A stretch of DNA of 64,000 nucleotides from Saccharopolyspora flava (GCF_900116135.1 NZ_FOZX01000003.1:1-64000), one strand, 5' to 3'; shown: positions 23,727-35,809, counted from the stretch's first letter. Notes: generated by a model not told the origin, from the sequence alone. Numbers and translations: made by a program.

Positions 23727-24863
23727 GTGGCTGGTTCGTTTTCGCGTCGTGGGTTCTTGAGCGCGGTCGGCGCCCTGGGGGTCGCCGGGGCGACCGTGGG
23801 GTGCGCGTCGGCCGCCGGGCGGTCGGGCGCGGCCGCGGTGCACGCGCACGCCCCCGCGCACGAAGGTCTGATGACCTTCATCGGCAGCTACACCAGCTCG
23901 CAGCCCGCGGGCCGGGGCGTGGACGTCGCGATGCGGGACATGAACGGGGTTCTCGCGCCGTCCGGGACCCTCGACGGGGTCGCCGACGCGTCGTTCTTCG
24001 CCTGGTCCCCGGACCACAAGTTCCTCTACGTCACCAACGAGCAGCCGCAGGGCTCGATCACGGCGATCGACGTCAGCACGCACGAACCGCGGATCATCAA
24101 CACCGCGCCCAGCGGCGGCAACGCGCCCACCCACCTGTCGGTGCACCCCGACGGCGAGTACGTGCTCACCGCGCACTACGGCGACGGGACCGTGGCGGTC
24201 CACCGCCGCAACCCGGACGGCGGCATCGGCGAGAACACCGCGCTGGTCCGGCACCCCGGCGCCGAACCGCACGCCCACCAGGTCCTCGTCGACCCCAGCG
24301 GCAAGTGGGTCGTGTCCGTGGACCTCGGCGCGGACTCGGTGTTCGTCCACGCCTTCGACGCGGGCAAGCTCACCCAGCACCAGCAGCTGGCGCTGCCCGC
24401 CGGGACCGGCCCGCGCCACCTGGTGTTCAAGGGCACCACCGCCTACCTGGTGGCCGAGCTGAACTCGACGATCACCGTGCTCGGCTGGGACCCGGAGGCG
24501 GGCAACCTCACCGCCGGGCAGGTCATCAGCAGCCGCGCGCCCGAGGCCGCCGGGGAGAACTTCCCCGCCGAGATCGTGATCAGCCGCGACGGCAAGTTCG
24601 TCTACGCCACCAACCGCGGCGACGACACCGTCGCCGTCTTCGCCGTGAACGACGGGCAGCTCACCTTCCACTCCGCGGCACCCAGCGGCGGGAACTGGCC
24701 GCGGCACTGCGCGCTGGATCCCGAGGAGACCTCGCTGTTCGTGGCCAACCAGCGCGCCGGCACCATCACCCGGCTGGCCCGCGACCCCGAGACCGGGGCG
24801 CTCACGCCCACCCCGGACAGCTACGCCTGCCCGTCGGTCGCGGCCATCACCTTCCACGGCTGA
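23727..24863 (+). CDS. Exported lactonase-family beta-propeller protein (6-phosphogluconolactonase-like)
   Basis: A 378-residue seven-bladed propeller of the Pgl/muconate-cycloisomerase-like lactonase family. Repeated blade motifs include PDHKFLYVTNE, PDGEYVLTAHYGDGTVAVH, PRHLVFKGTTAYLVAEL and DGKFVYATNRGDDTVAVF. The N-terminus SRRGFLSAVGALG is a twin-arginine signal followed by a lipobox-like ATVGC (Cys26), so it is probably an exported lipoprotein and not the cytosolic pentose-phosphate enzyme. GTG 23727 has GGGAG 6 nt upstream. It may be co-transcribed with the sugar transporter, which starts 38 nt later. Substrate is unknown. Confidence 0.85.
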   Translation: MAGSFSRRGFLSAVGALGVAGATVGCASAAGRSGAAAVHAHAPAHEGLMTFIGSYTSSQPAGRGVDVAMRDMNGVLAPSGTLDGVADASFFAWSPDHKFLYVTNEQPQGSITAIDVSTHEPRIINTAPSGGNAPTHLSVHPDGEYVLTAHYGDGTVAVHRRNPDGGIGENTALVRHPGAEPHAHQVLVDPSGKWVVSVDLGADSVFVHAFDAGKLTQHQQLALPAGTGPRHLVFKGTTAYLVAELNSTITVLGWDPEAGNLTAGQVISSRAPEAAGENFPAEIVISRDGKFVYATNRGDDTVAVFAVNDGQLTFHSAAPSGGNWPRHCALDPEETSLFVANQRAGTITRLARDPETGALTPTPDSYACPSVAAITFHG

Positions 24864-24901
24864 TCCGTCCACAGCGGTCCCTTCGAACCCGGAGACCAGT
24901 C

Positions 24902-26185
24902 ATGCGCACAGGAAGAGCCGTCATCATCGCCGCCGTCGCCGCGCTGCTCGCGGCCTGCGGACCCCCGCAGGTCCAGCAGGCGGGGCCGGCCGTCGACGAG
25001 CGCACCGGAACCCTGCGCGTGTGGCTGTTCGACGAGGCCAACCGCGGCCCCAAGCAGGCCACCGTGGACGAGGCGGTGAGCCGCTTCGAGCACGAGCACC
25101 CGGGCGTGGACGTCGACGTGCAGTACATCGCCGTCGAGACCCGGTCGGAGCGGTTCACCGGCGCGTTCAACGATCCCGCCAGCGCACCCGACGTCGCCGA
25201 GGTCGGCAACACCGACCTCGCGGGCTACGTCGCCGCCGGCGGTCTGGCCGACCTGACCGAGAAGCTGCCGCAGTGGCCCGAATCCGCCGACCTGTCGCCC
25301 TCCGCGCTGGACACCGCGCGGGTGGACGGCAAGGTCTTCGGCGTGCCCTGGTACACCGGCGTGCGGGCGCTGTACTACCGCACCGACGTGTTCGCCGAGC
25401 TCGGCCTGCAGCCGCCGCGCACCACCGGCGAGCTGCTGGCGACCGCGCAGCGGATCCACGAGCAGCGCCCCGACCTCTACGGCATCGCCACCGGCGGCAA
25501 GTACCACTACGCGCTGATGCCGTTCATCTGGGCCGCGGGCGGTGACCTGGCCCGCCAGGAGGGGCGGCGCTGGGTGTCGGCCATCGACAGCCCGGAGGCG
25601 CAGCGCGGCATCGCCACCTACGCCCGGTTGATCTCCAGCGGGGCGTGCCCGCCCGAGCAGTGCGCCGACATGACCGGCAGCCAGAGCGTGCAGGCGTTCG
25701 CCTCCGGCAAGGCCGCGATGACCATCGGCGGCGACTTCAACCGCAAGGCCGTCGACGCCGGGGTGCCCGGCAAGTACGGCGTCGTGCCGCTCCCGGGTGA
25801 CCAACCCGGTTCCACCGCACCGGCTTTCGCGGGCGGCAACCTGCTGTCGGTGCTGAAGTCCTCGCAGCGCGCGACGTTGGCGCGCGAGTTCGTGCAGCTG
25901 CTGGCGGGCAAGGAGTACCAGCGCCGGATGTACGACGCGATGGGCAACCTGCCCACGTTCCTCGACGTGCAGAGCGAGGTCGCCGACCGCGATCCGGCCG
26001 CCGCGCCGTTCGTGCGGACCCTGCGCGGCGGGACGCACTTCGTGCCCGCCACCGCGGCCTGGTCGACGATCGACGCGCAGGGCGTGCTGCCCACGATGGT
26101 GCAGCGGATCGTCGGCGGCACACCGGTTCCCGAGGCAGCCGGGCAGGCGGCGGCGAGCATGAACGCCGCCTTCGAGGGCCGATGA
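24902..26185 (+). CDS. Sugar ABC transporter substrate-binding lipoprotein
   Basis: Family-1 extracellular solute-binding protein, 427 residues. The signal peptide ends in the lipobox LLAAC (Cys19). Typical features are LRVWLFDEANRGP, YAGLxPDV-like SAPDVAEVGNTDLAGYV and GVPWYTGVRALYYRTDVF. It delivers an oligosaccharide to the two permeases encoded next. The GH20 hexosaminidase at the end of the operon suggests N-acetylglucosamine oligomers such as chitobiose (inference). ATG 24902 has GGAG upstream; the stop overlaps the next start. Confidence 0.93.
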   Translation: MRTGRAVIIAAVAALLAACGPPQVQQAGPAVDERTGTLRVWLFDEANRGPKQATVDEAVSRFEHEHPGVDVDVQYIAVETRSERFTGAFNDPASAPDVAEVGNTDLAGYVAAGGLADLTEKLPQWPESADLSPSALDTARVDGKVFGVPWYTGVRALYYRTDVFAELGLQPPRTTGELLATAQRIHEQRPDLYGIATGGKYHYALMPFIWAAGGDLARQEGRRWVSAIDSPEAQRGIATYARLISSGACPPEQCADMTGSQSVQAFASGKAAMTIGGDFNRKAVDAGVPGKYGVVPLPGDQPGSTAPAFAGGNLLSVLKSSQRATLAREFVQLLAGKEYQRRMYDAMGNLPTFLDVQSEVADRDPAAAPFVRTLRGGTHFVPATAAWSTIDAQGVLPTMVQRIVGGTPVPEAAGQAAASMNAAFEGR

Positions 26186-27069
26186 TGGCGCTGCTCTACC
26201 TGGCGCCGGCGGCGCTGCTGCTCGTCGCCATGATGGGCTATCCGCTGTACCAGCTGGTGCAGATCTCGCTGTACGAGTACGGCCAGGCGCAGGCCTCCGG
26301 CGGCGCGCCGCTGGAGTTCCTCGGCGCGGGCAACTACCTGGAGCTGCTGGGCGACGAGCGGTTCTGGGTGGTGCTGCTGCAGACCTGCGCGTTCGCCGCG
26401 GTCTGCGTGCTGGGCAGCCTGGCGGTGGGCATCGGGCTGGCGGTGCTGGCGACCCGGATCGCGCCGCTGCCGCGCATCCTGCTGTTCCTCGCGGCGATCG
26501 GCGCGTGGGCGACCCCGGCGGTGGCCGGATCGACGGTGTGGCTGTTCCTGTTCGACCAGGACTTCGGGATGGTCAACGAGGTGCTGACCGGCGTCGGCAT
26601 CAGCGCCGCCGAGGGCCTGTCCTGGACCTACGACAAGTACCTGGCGTTCGGTCTGGTCGCCGCCGAGGTGATCTGGTGCTCGTTCCCGTTCGTGCTGGTC
26701 ACCACCTACGCGGGCCTGACCGGCATTCCCGGCGAGGTCGTCGAGGCCGCGGCGCTGGACGGGGCGTCGGCCTGGCGGACCGCGCGCAGCGTGCTGCTGC
26801 CGATGCTGCGCCCGGTGCTGCTCATCGCCACCGTGCAATCGATCATCTGGGACTTCAAGGTGTTCACGCAGATCTACGTGATGACCAACGGCGGCGGGGT
26901 CGCCGGGCAGAACATGGTGCTCAACGTCTACGCCTACCAGGAGGCCTTCGCCGCTTCCCGCTACGGCATGGGGTCGGCGATCGGAGTGGTGATGACCGCG
27001 CTGCTGCTGGTGATCACGCTGGTCTACCTGCGGGTGCAGCGCCGGGCCGACGGGGAGGCGCAGGCATGA
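26182..27069 (+). CDS. Sugar ABC transporter permease (MalF-like)
   Basis: A 295-residue CUT1 permease with six hydrophobic segments. The EAA loop EAAALDGASAWRTARSVLLPML (about 188-210) docks the ATPase. It starts at ATG 26182 overlapping the previous stop (ATG 26185 is an in-frame alternative) and overlaps the next gene by 4 nt. Confidence 0.94.
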   Translation: MMALLYLAPAALLLVAMMGYPLYQLVQISLYEYGQAQASGGAPLEFLGAGNYLELLGDERFWVVLLQTCAFAAVCVLGSLAVGIGLAVLATRIAPLPRILLFLAAIGAWATPAVAGSTVWLFLFDQDFGMVNEVLTGVGISAAEGLSWTYDKYLAFGLVAAEVIWCSFPFVLVTTYAGLTGIPGEVVEAAALDGASAWRTARSVLLPMLRPVLLIATVQSIIWDFKVFTQIYVMTNGGGVAGQNMVLNVYAYQEAFAASRYGMGSAIGVVMTALLLVITLVYLRVQRRADGEAQA

Positions 27070-27905
27070 CGCGCGCCCGCTTCGCCGCGAACACCACCGC
27101 GGTCGTGCTCGCCGCGGTGATCGCGTTCCCGCTGTACTGGATGGTGCTCTCGGCGTTCAAGCCCGAAACCGAGCTGCTGTCCGGCGATCCCCGTCCGTGG
27201 ACCACCGCGCCGACGCTGGAGAGCTTCCGCCGCGTGTTCACAGTGGACGGTCTGGGCGGTTACTTCCTCAACAGCCTGCTCGTCGCGGGGGCGGTGGTGC
27301 TGCTGTCGCTGCTGATGTCGTTCCTGGCGGCCGTGGCGCTGACCCGGTTCCGGATCAGGGGCCGGGCGGTGCTGCTGCTGATGCTGCTGGTGGCGCAGAT
27401 GGTCCCGGTCGAGGCGCTGACGATCCCGCTGTTCTTCCTGATGCGCCAAGTGGGTTCGGCCGCACCGGCTTTCGGTCTCAACCACCTGGGGTCGCTGGTG
27501 CTGGTGCACCTGGCGTTCAGCCTGCCGCTGGCGATCTGGATGCTGCGCGGTTTCGTCGCCGCCGTCCCGGTCGAGCTGGAGGAGGCGGCCACGCTCGACG
27601 GCGCGAGCCGCACCCGCTTCACCTGGCAGGTGCTGTTCCCGCTGGTGGCGCCGGGACTCGTTGCCACGAGCGTGCTTTCGTTTATCCACGCGTGGAACGA
27701 CTTTTTGTTCGCCAAGACCTTCATCATCTCCGCGACCGAGAACCAGACGCTGCCGATGGCGGTCCTGGTATTCTTCAGCCCGCAGGGCAACGACTGGGGC
27801 GCGATCATGGCAGGCTCCACGCTGATGACCATTCCGGTTCTGATCTTCTTCGTGCTCGTCCAGCGGAATCTGGTGTCGGGAGTGTCCGGCGCGGTGAAGG
27901 GATGA
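27066..27905 (+). CDS. Sugar ABC transporter permease (MalG-like)
   Basis: A 279-residue CUT1 permease with six membrane segments and the EAA loop LEEAATLDGASRTRFTWQVLFPLVAPG near residue 170. It pairs with the preceding permease. No ATP-binding gene occurs in the operon, so a shared ATPase encoded elsewhere (MsiK-type in actinomycetes) is expected. It overlaps both neighbours by 4 nt. Confidence 0.94.
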   Translation: MTRARFAANTTAVVLAAVIAFPLYWMVLSAFKPETELLSGDPRPWTTAPTLESFRRVFTVDGLGGYFLNSLLVAGAVVLLSLLMSFLAAVALTRFRIRGRAVLLLMLLVAQMVPVEALTIPLFFLMRQVGSAAPAFGLNHLGSLVLVHLAFSLPLAIWMLRGFVAAVPVELEEAATLDGASRTRFTWQVLFPLVAPGLVATSVLSFIHAWNDFLFAKTFIISATENQTLPMAVLVFFSPQGNDWGAIMAGSTLMTIPVLIFFVLVQRNLVSGVSGAVKG

Positions 27906-29368
27906 GCTTCCACTCGCTGCTGCCGCGACCGCGGCGGGTCGAGTACGCCGAGGGCCGGCTGGTCCTCGACATCCGCACCAGCGTGGGCGGTGAGCCGCGC
28001 GTGGCTCGCTGGTTCCGCAGGCACGTCGGTGCCGCGACGGGACTTCCGCTGCCGCTGGCGGCCAAGCCGACCATCGAGTTCCGCATCGACCCCGAGGTCA
28101 GCGGGCACCGCATCGAGATCGGGCCCGAGCAGGCGCTGGTGACCGCGCAGCACAGCGCCGCCGCTCACCACGCGGCGCAGACGCTGCGGCAGCTGCTGCC
28201 ACCGGACGCGTTCCGCCGGGCGCCCGTCCACGACGAGCCGCTGTCGCTGCCGTGCGGGGTGATCGAGGACCACCCGCGGTTCGGGTGGCGCGGCTGCCAC
28301 CTCGACGTGGCGCGGCACTTCGTGCCCAAGCGGGACGTGCTGCGGTTCATCGACCTGCTGGCCATGCACAAGCTCAACGTGCTGCACCTGCACCTCACCG
28401 ACGACCAGGGCTGGCGCGTCGAGGTGCCGCAGTACCCGGAGCTGACCCGCATCGGGTCGTGGCGCGAGCGCTCCATGATCGGTCGCGGCGAGGTGCCCGA
28501 GTACGACGAGCAGCCGCACGGCGGCTTCTACACCACCGAGGACCTGCTGGAGATCGTCTCCTACGCCGGCGAGCACCACGTCACCGTCGTGCCGGAGATC
28601 GACGTGCCCGGTCACAGCCAGGCCGCCATCGCGGCCTACCCCGAGCTGGGCAGCGGCGAGCCCGTCGCGGTGTGGGACTCGTGGGGCGTCAGCGACCGGA
28701 TCCTGGTGCCGCGCAGGACGACCGTGGACTTCTACCGCGACGTGCTCGACCACGTGATGGCGGTGTTCCCGTCCCCGGTGATCTGCCTCGGCGGCGACGA
28801 GGTCCCCGGCGCCACCCCCGCGCACGGCGCGCTGCTGCGGCGCCTCATCGAGCACGTGCACGCCCGAGGCAGGCGCACCTCCGCCTGGGACGACGCGATG
28901 CAGATGACGACGCTGCCCTCGGGCACCATCGTGATGGCCTGGGACGACGCGGAATCGATCACCCGCGCCGCCGAGGCGGGCAACGACGTGCTGCTGTGCC
29001 CGGAGACGCACTTCTACCTCGACCACCGGCAGTCCGACCACCCCGACGAGCCGATCCCGGTCGGGTTCCTCAACACCCTGGAGAACGTCTACGACTACAC
29101 CCCGCCCACCGAGCGGGTTCTCGGCGTGCAGGCGCAGGTGTGGACCGAGCACCTCGACTCCACCGCCCGCATCGACTACGCGGCCTTCCCCCGGCTGTGC
29201 GCCTTCGCCGAACTCGCCTGGAGCCGCGACCGCGACCCGGGCGAGTTCCACCACCGCCTCACCCAGCACCACCTGCCGCGGCTGGACGCCTTCGGCGTCG
29301 ACTACCGCCCCCTCGACGGCCCCTACCCCTGGCAACTCCGCCCCGGCATCCCAGGCCGCCCCCGTTGA
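27902..29368 (+). CDS. Beta-N-acetylhexosaminidase, GH20
   Basis: A 488-residue glycoside hydrolase family 20 enzyme that releases terminal N-acetylhexosamine by substrate-assisted catalysis. A short N-terminal GH20b-like domain is followed by the TIM barrel: GWRGCHLDVARHFVPK, KLNVLHLHLTDDQGWRVE, VPEIDVPGHSQAA and the catalytic Asp-Glu pair D299/E300 in GGDEVPG. No signal peptide is visible, so it probably acts in the cytoplasm on imported disaccharides. Its ATG overlaps the permease stop by 4 nt. Confidence 0.95.
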   Translation: MSFHSLLPRPRRVEYAEGRLVLDIRTSVGGEPRVARWFRRHVGAATGLPLPLAAKPTIEFRIDPEVSGHRIEIGPEQALVTAQHSAAAHHAAQTLRQLLPPDAFRRAPVHDEPLSLPCGVIEDHPRFGWRGCHLDVARHFVPKRDVLRFIDLLAMHKLNVLHLHLTDDQGWRVEVPQYPELTRIGSWRERSMIGRGEVPEYDEQPHGGFYTTEDLLEIVSYAGEHHVTVVPEIDVPGHSQAAIAAYPELGSGEPVAVWDSWGVSDRILVPRRTTVDFYRDVLDHVMAVFPSPVICLGGDEVPGATPAHGALLRRLIEHVHARGRRTSAWDDAMQMTTLPSGTIVMAWDDAESITRAAEAGNDVLLCPETHFYLDHRQSDHPDEPIPVGFLNTLENVYDYTPPTERVLGVQAQVWTEHLDSTARIDYAAFPRLCAFAELAWSRDRDPGEFHHRLTQHHLPRLDAFGVDYRPLDGPYPWQLRPGIPGRPR

Positions 29369-29373
29369 TACGA

Positions 29374-29407
29374 CGAGGGCGGGGATCCGATCGGATCCCC
29401 GCCCTCG
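29374..29407. terminator. Bidirectional terminator, perfect 34-bp palindrome
   Basis: Two 17-bp arms (29374-29390 and 29391-29407) with no spacer. It lies between the convergent GH20 gene and the symporter gene and is placed to terminate both. Confidence 0.88.
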
Positions 29408-29420
29408 TGGTCGTCGCCCG

Positions 29421-30875
29421 TCAGGCGTCGGTTGTGGTCTTCTCCTTCGGGTCCCAGCACTCGACGCCGGTGAGCTCCGGGAGCCGGTCGCGGGTGAAGA
29501 CCGGGTCCAGGCCCTGGCGCCGCTGGTCGTTGTAGTCGCGCAGCAGCTTGAAGGCGACGGCGCTCAGCGGCGCGATCGCCGCGAGGTTGACCAGCGCCAT
29601 CACGCCCATGGTGGTGTCGGCGAGGTTCCAGATCAGGTCCGAGGAGCCGATCGCGCCCAGGAACACCACGACGAGCACGCCCCACTTGTAGCCGGTCAGC
29701 AGCCCGGGCTTGCGGGTCAGGAAGCCGACGTTGGACTCGCCGTAGTAGTAGTTGCCCAGCACCGAGGTGAACGCGACCAGCAGGATGATCAGCGTCATCA
29801 GGTGCAGCGACCAGTTGCCCAGGTTGGCCTGCAGCGCCTCCTGGGTCAGCGAAGCGCCCCGGTCCCCGTCGCCGTAGGCCGGGTTGGACAGCAGCACGAT
29901 GAACGCGGTGGTCGAGCACACCAGCAGCGTGTCGACGTAGACGCCGAGGGTCTGCACCAGGCCCTGCTTGACCGGGTGGCTCACCGACGCGGTGGCACCG
30001 GCGTTCGGGGCCGAACCCAGACCGGCCTCGTTGGAGAACATGCCGCGCCGGACGCCCTGCACGATCGCCGCGCCGATGCCGCCACCGGCGATCGCCTCGA
30101 AACCAAAGGCGTGCGCGAAGATCTGGCTGATGACGCCGGGCAGCGCGTCGATGTTGAGCACCACGATGACCAGGCCGAGCAGCATGTACAGGCCCGCCAT
30201 GAACGGCACCAGCAGCTCGGCGACGTGCGCGATCCGGCGCACCCCGCCGAAGATGATCAGGGCGGTCAGCGCGACCAGCGCCACGCCCAGCACCGGCGCC
30301 AGCCAGCCGTCGCCGCTGACCCCGGTGGCCTCGGCGGAGGTGACGATCGCGTCGACGATCGTGTTGGCCTGCACCGCGGTGAACACGAAGCCGAAGGTCA
30401 CGGTGATGACCACGGCGAACAGCACGCCCATCCAGCGCGCCCGCAGGCCGTGCAGCATGTAGTAGGCCGGACCGCCGCGGAATCCCGCCTTGTCGCGCAC
30501 CTTGTACAGCTGCGCCAGCGTCGACTCGACGAAGCTGGCCGCACCCACGACCAGGCCCATCGTCCACATCCAGAACACCGCGCCCGGACCGCCGAGCGCG
30601 ATGGCCGTGGCCACGCCGGCGATGTTGCCGGTGCCGATGCGGGCGGCGGCGGAGATCGCGAACGCCTGGAACGACGAGATCGCCTTCCCGCCGTCCTCGG
30701 CGACCTCGGCCTTGCCGACCATCGCGCGGACCATCTCCGGGATCATCCGGATCTGCACGGCTTTCGACCGCACCGTGAAGTACAGGCTCAGCACGGCGAG
30801 CACGGGGATGATCAGGTACAGCCAGAACGTGTCGTTCAACGCGACGATCGCGTCGTTGAGCGCTTCCACCGGCAC
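29421..30875 (-). CDS. Alanine/glycine:cation symporter, AlsT/AgcS family
   Basis: Sodium-coupled amino-acid transporter of the AGCS family (484 residues, about 10-11 membrane segments). Signature regions are ARIGTGNIAGVATAIALGGPGAVFWMW and GGGIGAAIVQGVRRGMFSNEAGLGSAPNA. GTG 30875 is selected because GGAAAGGGA lies directly upstream; the longer frame to 30911 adds residues without family similarity. The substrate (alanine, glycine or a D-isomer) is not determined by sequence. Confidence 0.92.
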   Translation of the reverse strand: MPVEALNDAIVALNDTFWLYLIIPVLAVLSLYFTVRSKAVQIRMIPEMVRAMVGKAEVAEDGGKAISSFQAFAISAAARIGTGNIAGVATAIALGGPGAVFWMWTMGLVVGAASFVESTLAQLYKVRDKAGFRGGPAYYMLHGLRARWMGVLFAVVITVTFGFVFTAVQANTIVDAIVTSAEATGVSGDGWLAPVLGVALVALTALIIFGGVRRIAHVAELLVPFMAGLYMLLGLVIVVLNIDALPGVISQIFAHAFGFEAIAGGGIGAAIVQGVRRGMFSNEAGLGSAPNAGATASVSHPVKQGLVQTLGVYVDTLLVCSTTAFIVLLSNPAYGDGDRGASLTQEALQANLGNWSLHLMTLIILLVAFTSVLGNYYYGESNVGFLTRKPGLLTGYKWGVLVVVFLGAIGSSDLIWNLADTTMGVMALVNLAAIAPLSAVAFKLLRDYNDQRRQGLDPVFTRDRLPELTGVECWDPKEKTTTDA

Positions 30876-30906
30876 TCCCTTTCCGCATGTGGCGCGGGGA
30901 ATCTCG

Positions 30907-30992
30907 GTCACCGGGCAGCGCAGGTGCGACGCCCGGTGACTTCACCGCGTACGTACTCAGCGCGGGCCGCCAGAGGTGGTGGCGGCCCGCGC
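30907..30992. promoter_or_regulatory. Two strong hairpins between the symporter and uvrA
   Basis: GTCACCGGGC/GCCCGGTGAC (30907-30916 with 30931-30940) and a 13-bp stem, 30960-30972 with 30980-30992. The first lies 32 nt upstream of the symporter start and could be part of its leader. The second could terminate uvrA, whose stop is at 31135. I found no glycine-riboswitch consensus. Confidence 0.45.
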
Positions 30993-31134
30993 ATCGGCGG
31001 AAAGGCTACAAACGGGGTGAAAACAACCGGTCAGGGGGTGCCGGAATGGCGTTCGGACCATCGTCGCGGTTCGGGTCGTTGCTCCGTTTCGACCCAGAAT
31101 TTCCCATCTGACCGGGGTTTCCGATCTCTCCCGA

Positions 31135-33987
<2,853 letters not shown>

Positions 33988-34334
33988 GGTGATCCCTTCG
34001 GAAAAAGTTCTGGTGTTGCGCGAACGCGCCGGCTGCGAGCGGCCGCCCGCTGCGGGCAGCGGGACCGCCGGCGCGGCATCGGGTCGCGACGTTGCGACGT
34101 CCATGCTATTCCGGGGGTCCGACAGTCCCGGACCGGTGGCGTCCGCGGCCGGTTCCCGGCGCGGCGTGTCACCCCAACGTGTGAGATGCGGCGCGGTCCA
34201 GAGGTGGCTGCCCCCTCACGACGATACGCAATGTCCCCCGGATCGAGCACTGTCCCCGGCATGGCCTGCGCGTTTACGCTCGGAGCTTCACGTTCGGCGA
34301 AATCGCTCCCCTTCTCCCCACGCGAGGTAGAGCC
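33988..34334. other. Divergent promoter region of uvrA and the isomerase-family gene
   Basis: A 347-nt gap. I see no gene in it. No clear actinobacterial SOS box (TCGAAC-N4-GTTCGA type) was found, so damage induction of uvrA cannot be supported from the sequence. Confidence 0.4.
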
Positions 34335-35096
34335 ATGGCTGACAGCGCTCTCGGCACCGGCCGGTGGTCCGCAGCCGCCCTGACCGACGAGGTCGCCGAC
34401 CACCTGGCCGCCATCGACCACGCGAGCGAGATCCTGGCGCGCTCGGCGTCCGGCCTCGACGAGCTCTCGGTCCGGCAGCCCAGCCTGCTGCCCGGCTGGA
34501 GCCGCGCGCACGTGCTCACCCACCTGGCGCGCAACGCCGACGCCTGCTCGAACCTGCTGCTGTGGGCGCGCACCGGCATCGAGCACCCGATGTACGCCAG
34601 CCGCGACGACCGGGACCAGGCCATCCACCAGGGCGCCTCGCGCAGCCACCAGCTGCTGCTGGAGGACCTGACGGCCTCCGGCGACCGGTTCCGCGCGGCG
34701 ACCCGCGCCATGCCCGACTCGGACTGGACCGCCGAGGTGTCGCTGTCCGGCGGCGACGTCATCCCGGCGGCGCACGTGCTGCGGATGCGGCTGCTGGAGC
34801 TGTGGGTGCACCTGGTCGACCTGGACCACGACGTCGACTTCGACGACATCCCGCGCGACGACCTCGAGCGCCTGCTGGAGGACGTGGTCCAGTTCTTCGG
34901 CGGCCGCGCCGACGTCCCGGCGGTGTCGCTGGAGGTCGACTTCGGCACCCACCGCCGGTCCTGGGACCTGCGCGGCACCACTTCGGAACCGGCCAGGATC
35001 GAGGGCGAACCGGCCGCGGTGCTGGGCTGGCTGCTCGGCCGCACCGGCCCCGACGAGCTCAGCGGCGACGCACCGGAGCTCCCGCCCTGGATGTAG
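34335..35096 (+). CDS. Maleylpyruvate isomerase family, mycothiol-dependent enzyme (DinB-like)
   Basis: A 253-residue MDMPI/DinB-superfamily protein. The N-terminal four-helix bundle carries LLPGWSRAHVLTHLARNADA, the typical metal-ligand histidine segment, and MRLLELWVHLVDLD near residue 155. A C-terminal beta domain has WDLRGTTSEPARIEGEPAAVLGWLLGR. Members use mycothiol, the actinobacterial thiol, for isomerisation or conjugation; the substrate here is unknown. It is followed after 27 nt by a metallo-beta-lactamase-fold gene, a pair conserved next to uvrA in actinobacteria. Confidence 0.88.
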   Translation: MADSALGTGRWSAAALTDEVADHLAAIDHASEILARSASGLDELSVRQPSLLPGWSRAHVLTHLARNADACSNLLLWARTGIEHPMYASRDDRDQAIHQGASRSHQLLLEDLTASGDRFRAATRAMPDSDWTAEVSLSGGDVIPAAHVLRMRLLELWVHLVDLDHDVDFDDIPRDDLERLLEDVVQFFGGRADVPAVSLEVDFGTHRRSWDLRGTTSEPARIEGEPAAVLGWLLGRTGPDELSGDAPELPPWM

Positions 35097-35123
35097 TGGG
35101 GGCCTCCTCGTAGGCTCGGCCGC

Positions 35124-35801
35124 GTGGAGCTTCAAGCTGAGTACACCGGACACGTGGAGCCCGGCGGCGCGGCCGCCCGCCGGGAGCTGGACGCGCTGAC
35201 GATCACCAAGATCTCCGTCGGCCCGATGGACAACAACGCCTACCTGCTGGTGTGCAAGAGCACCGGCGACGCGCTGCTGATCGACGCGGCCAACGACCCC
35301 GACCGGCTGAGCGACCTGCTCGGTCACGACGAGCGCAGGCCGCGGCTGCGCACCATCGTCACCACCCACCAGCACGGCGACCACTGGCAGGCGCTGGGCG
35401 CGGTGGCCGGCGCGACCGGCTGCTTCACCGTCGCGCACCCGGCCGACGCCGAGGAGCTGCCGGTGCCCCCGGACCGCCTGGTGGAGCACGGCGACACCGT
35501 TGCGGTCGGCGACTCGGAGCTGTCGGTGATCCACCTGCGCGGGCACACCCCGGGCTCGATCGCCCTGGTCTACCGCGACCCGGCGGGCCACCCGCACCTG
35601 TTCACCGGCGACTCGCTGTTCCCGGGCGGCGTCGGCCGCACGACCTCCCCGGAGGACTTCCGGTCGCTGGTCGACGACGTCGAGAACCGGATCTTCGCCG
35701 AGCTGCCCGACGACACCTGGTTCTACCCGGGCCACGGCGACGACTCCACCCTCGGCGCCGAGCGCCCCAAGCTCCCGGAATGGCGCGAACGAGGCTGGTG
35801 A
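35124..35801 (+). CDS. Metallo-beta-lactamase-fold hydrolase (glyoxalase II-like)
   Basis: A 225-residue MBL-fold protein with the metal motif THQHGDHW (HxHxDH, about residues 78-84), HTPGS, FTGDSLFPGGVGRT and the final YPGHGDD. Its similarity in layout to Rv1637c beside uvrA in M. tuberculosis suggests hydrolysis of a thioester such as a mycothiol conjugate; this is inference. GTG 35124 has only a weak ribosome site, so a later start is possible. Confidence 0.88.
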   Translation: MELQAEYTGHVEPGGAAARRELDALTITKISVGPMDNNAYLLVCKSTGDALLIDAANDPDRLSDLLGHDERRPRLRTIVTTHQHGDHWQALGAVAGATGCFTVAHPADAEELPVPPDRLVEHGDTVAVGDSELSVIHLRGHTPGSIALVYRDPAGHPHLFTGDSLFPGGVGRTTSPEDFRSLVDDVENRIFAELPDDTWFYPGHGDDSTLGAERPKLPEWRERGW

Positions 35802-35809
35802 CCCGGCGC

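Noticed and set aside
30876-31134. Glycine riboswitch in front of the AlsT-family symporter
   Set aside because: The conserved glycine-aptamer sequences are not visible on the minus strand; only simple hairpins are.
33988-34334. SOS box controlling uvrA
   Set aside because: No TCGAAC-N4-GTTCGA-like palindrome could be found in the gap.
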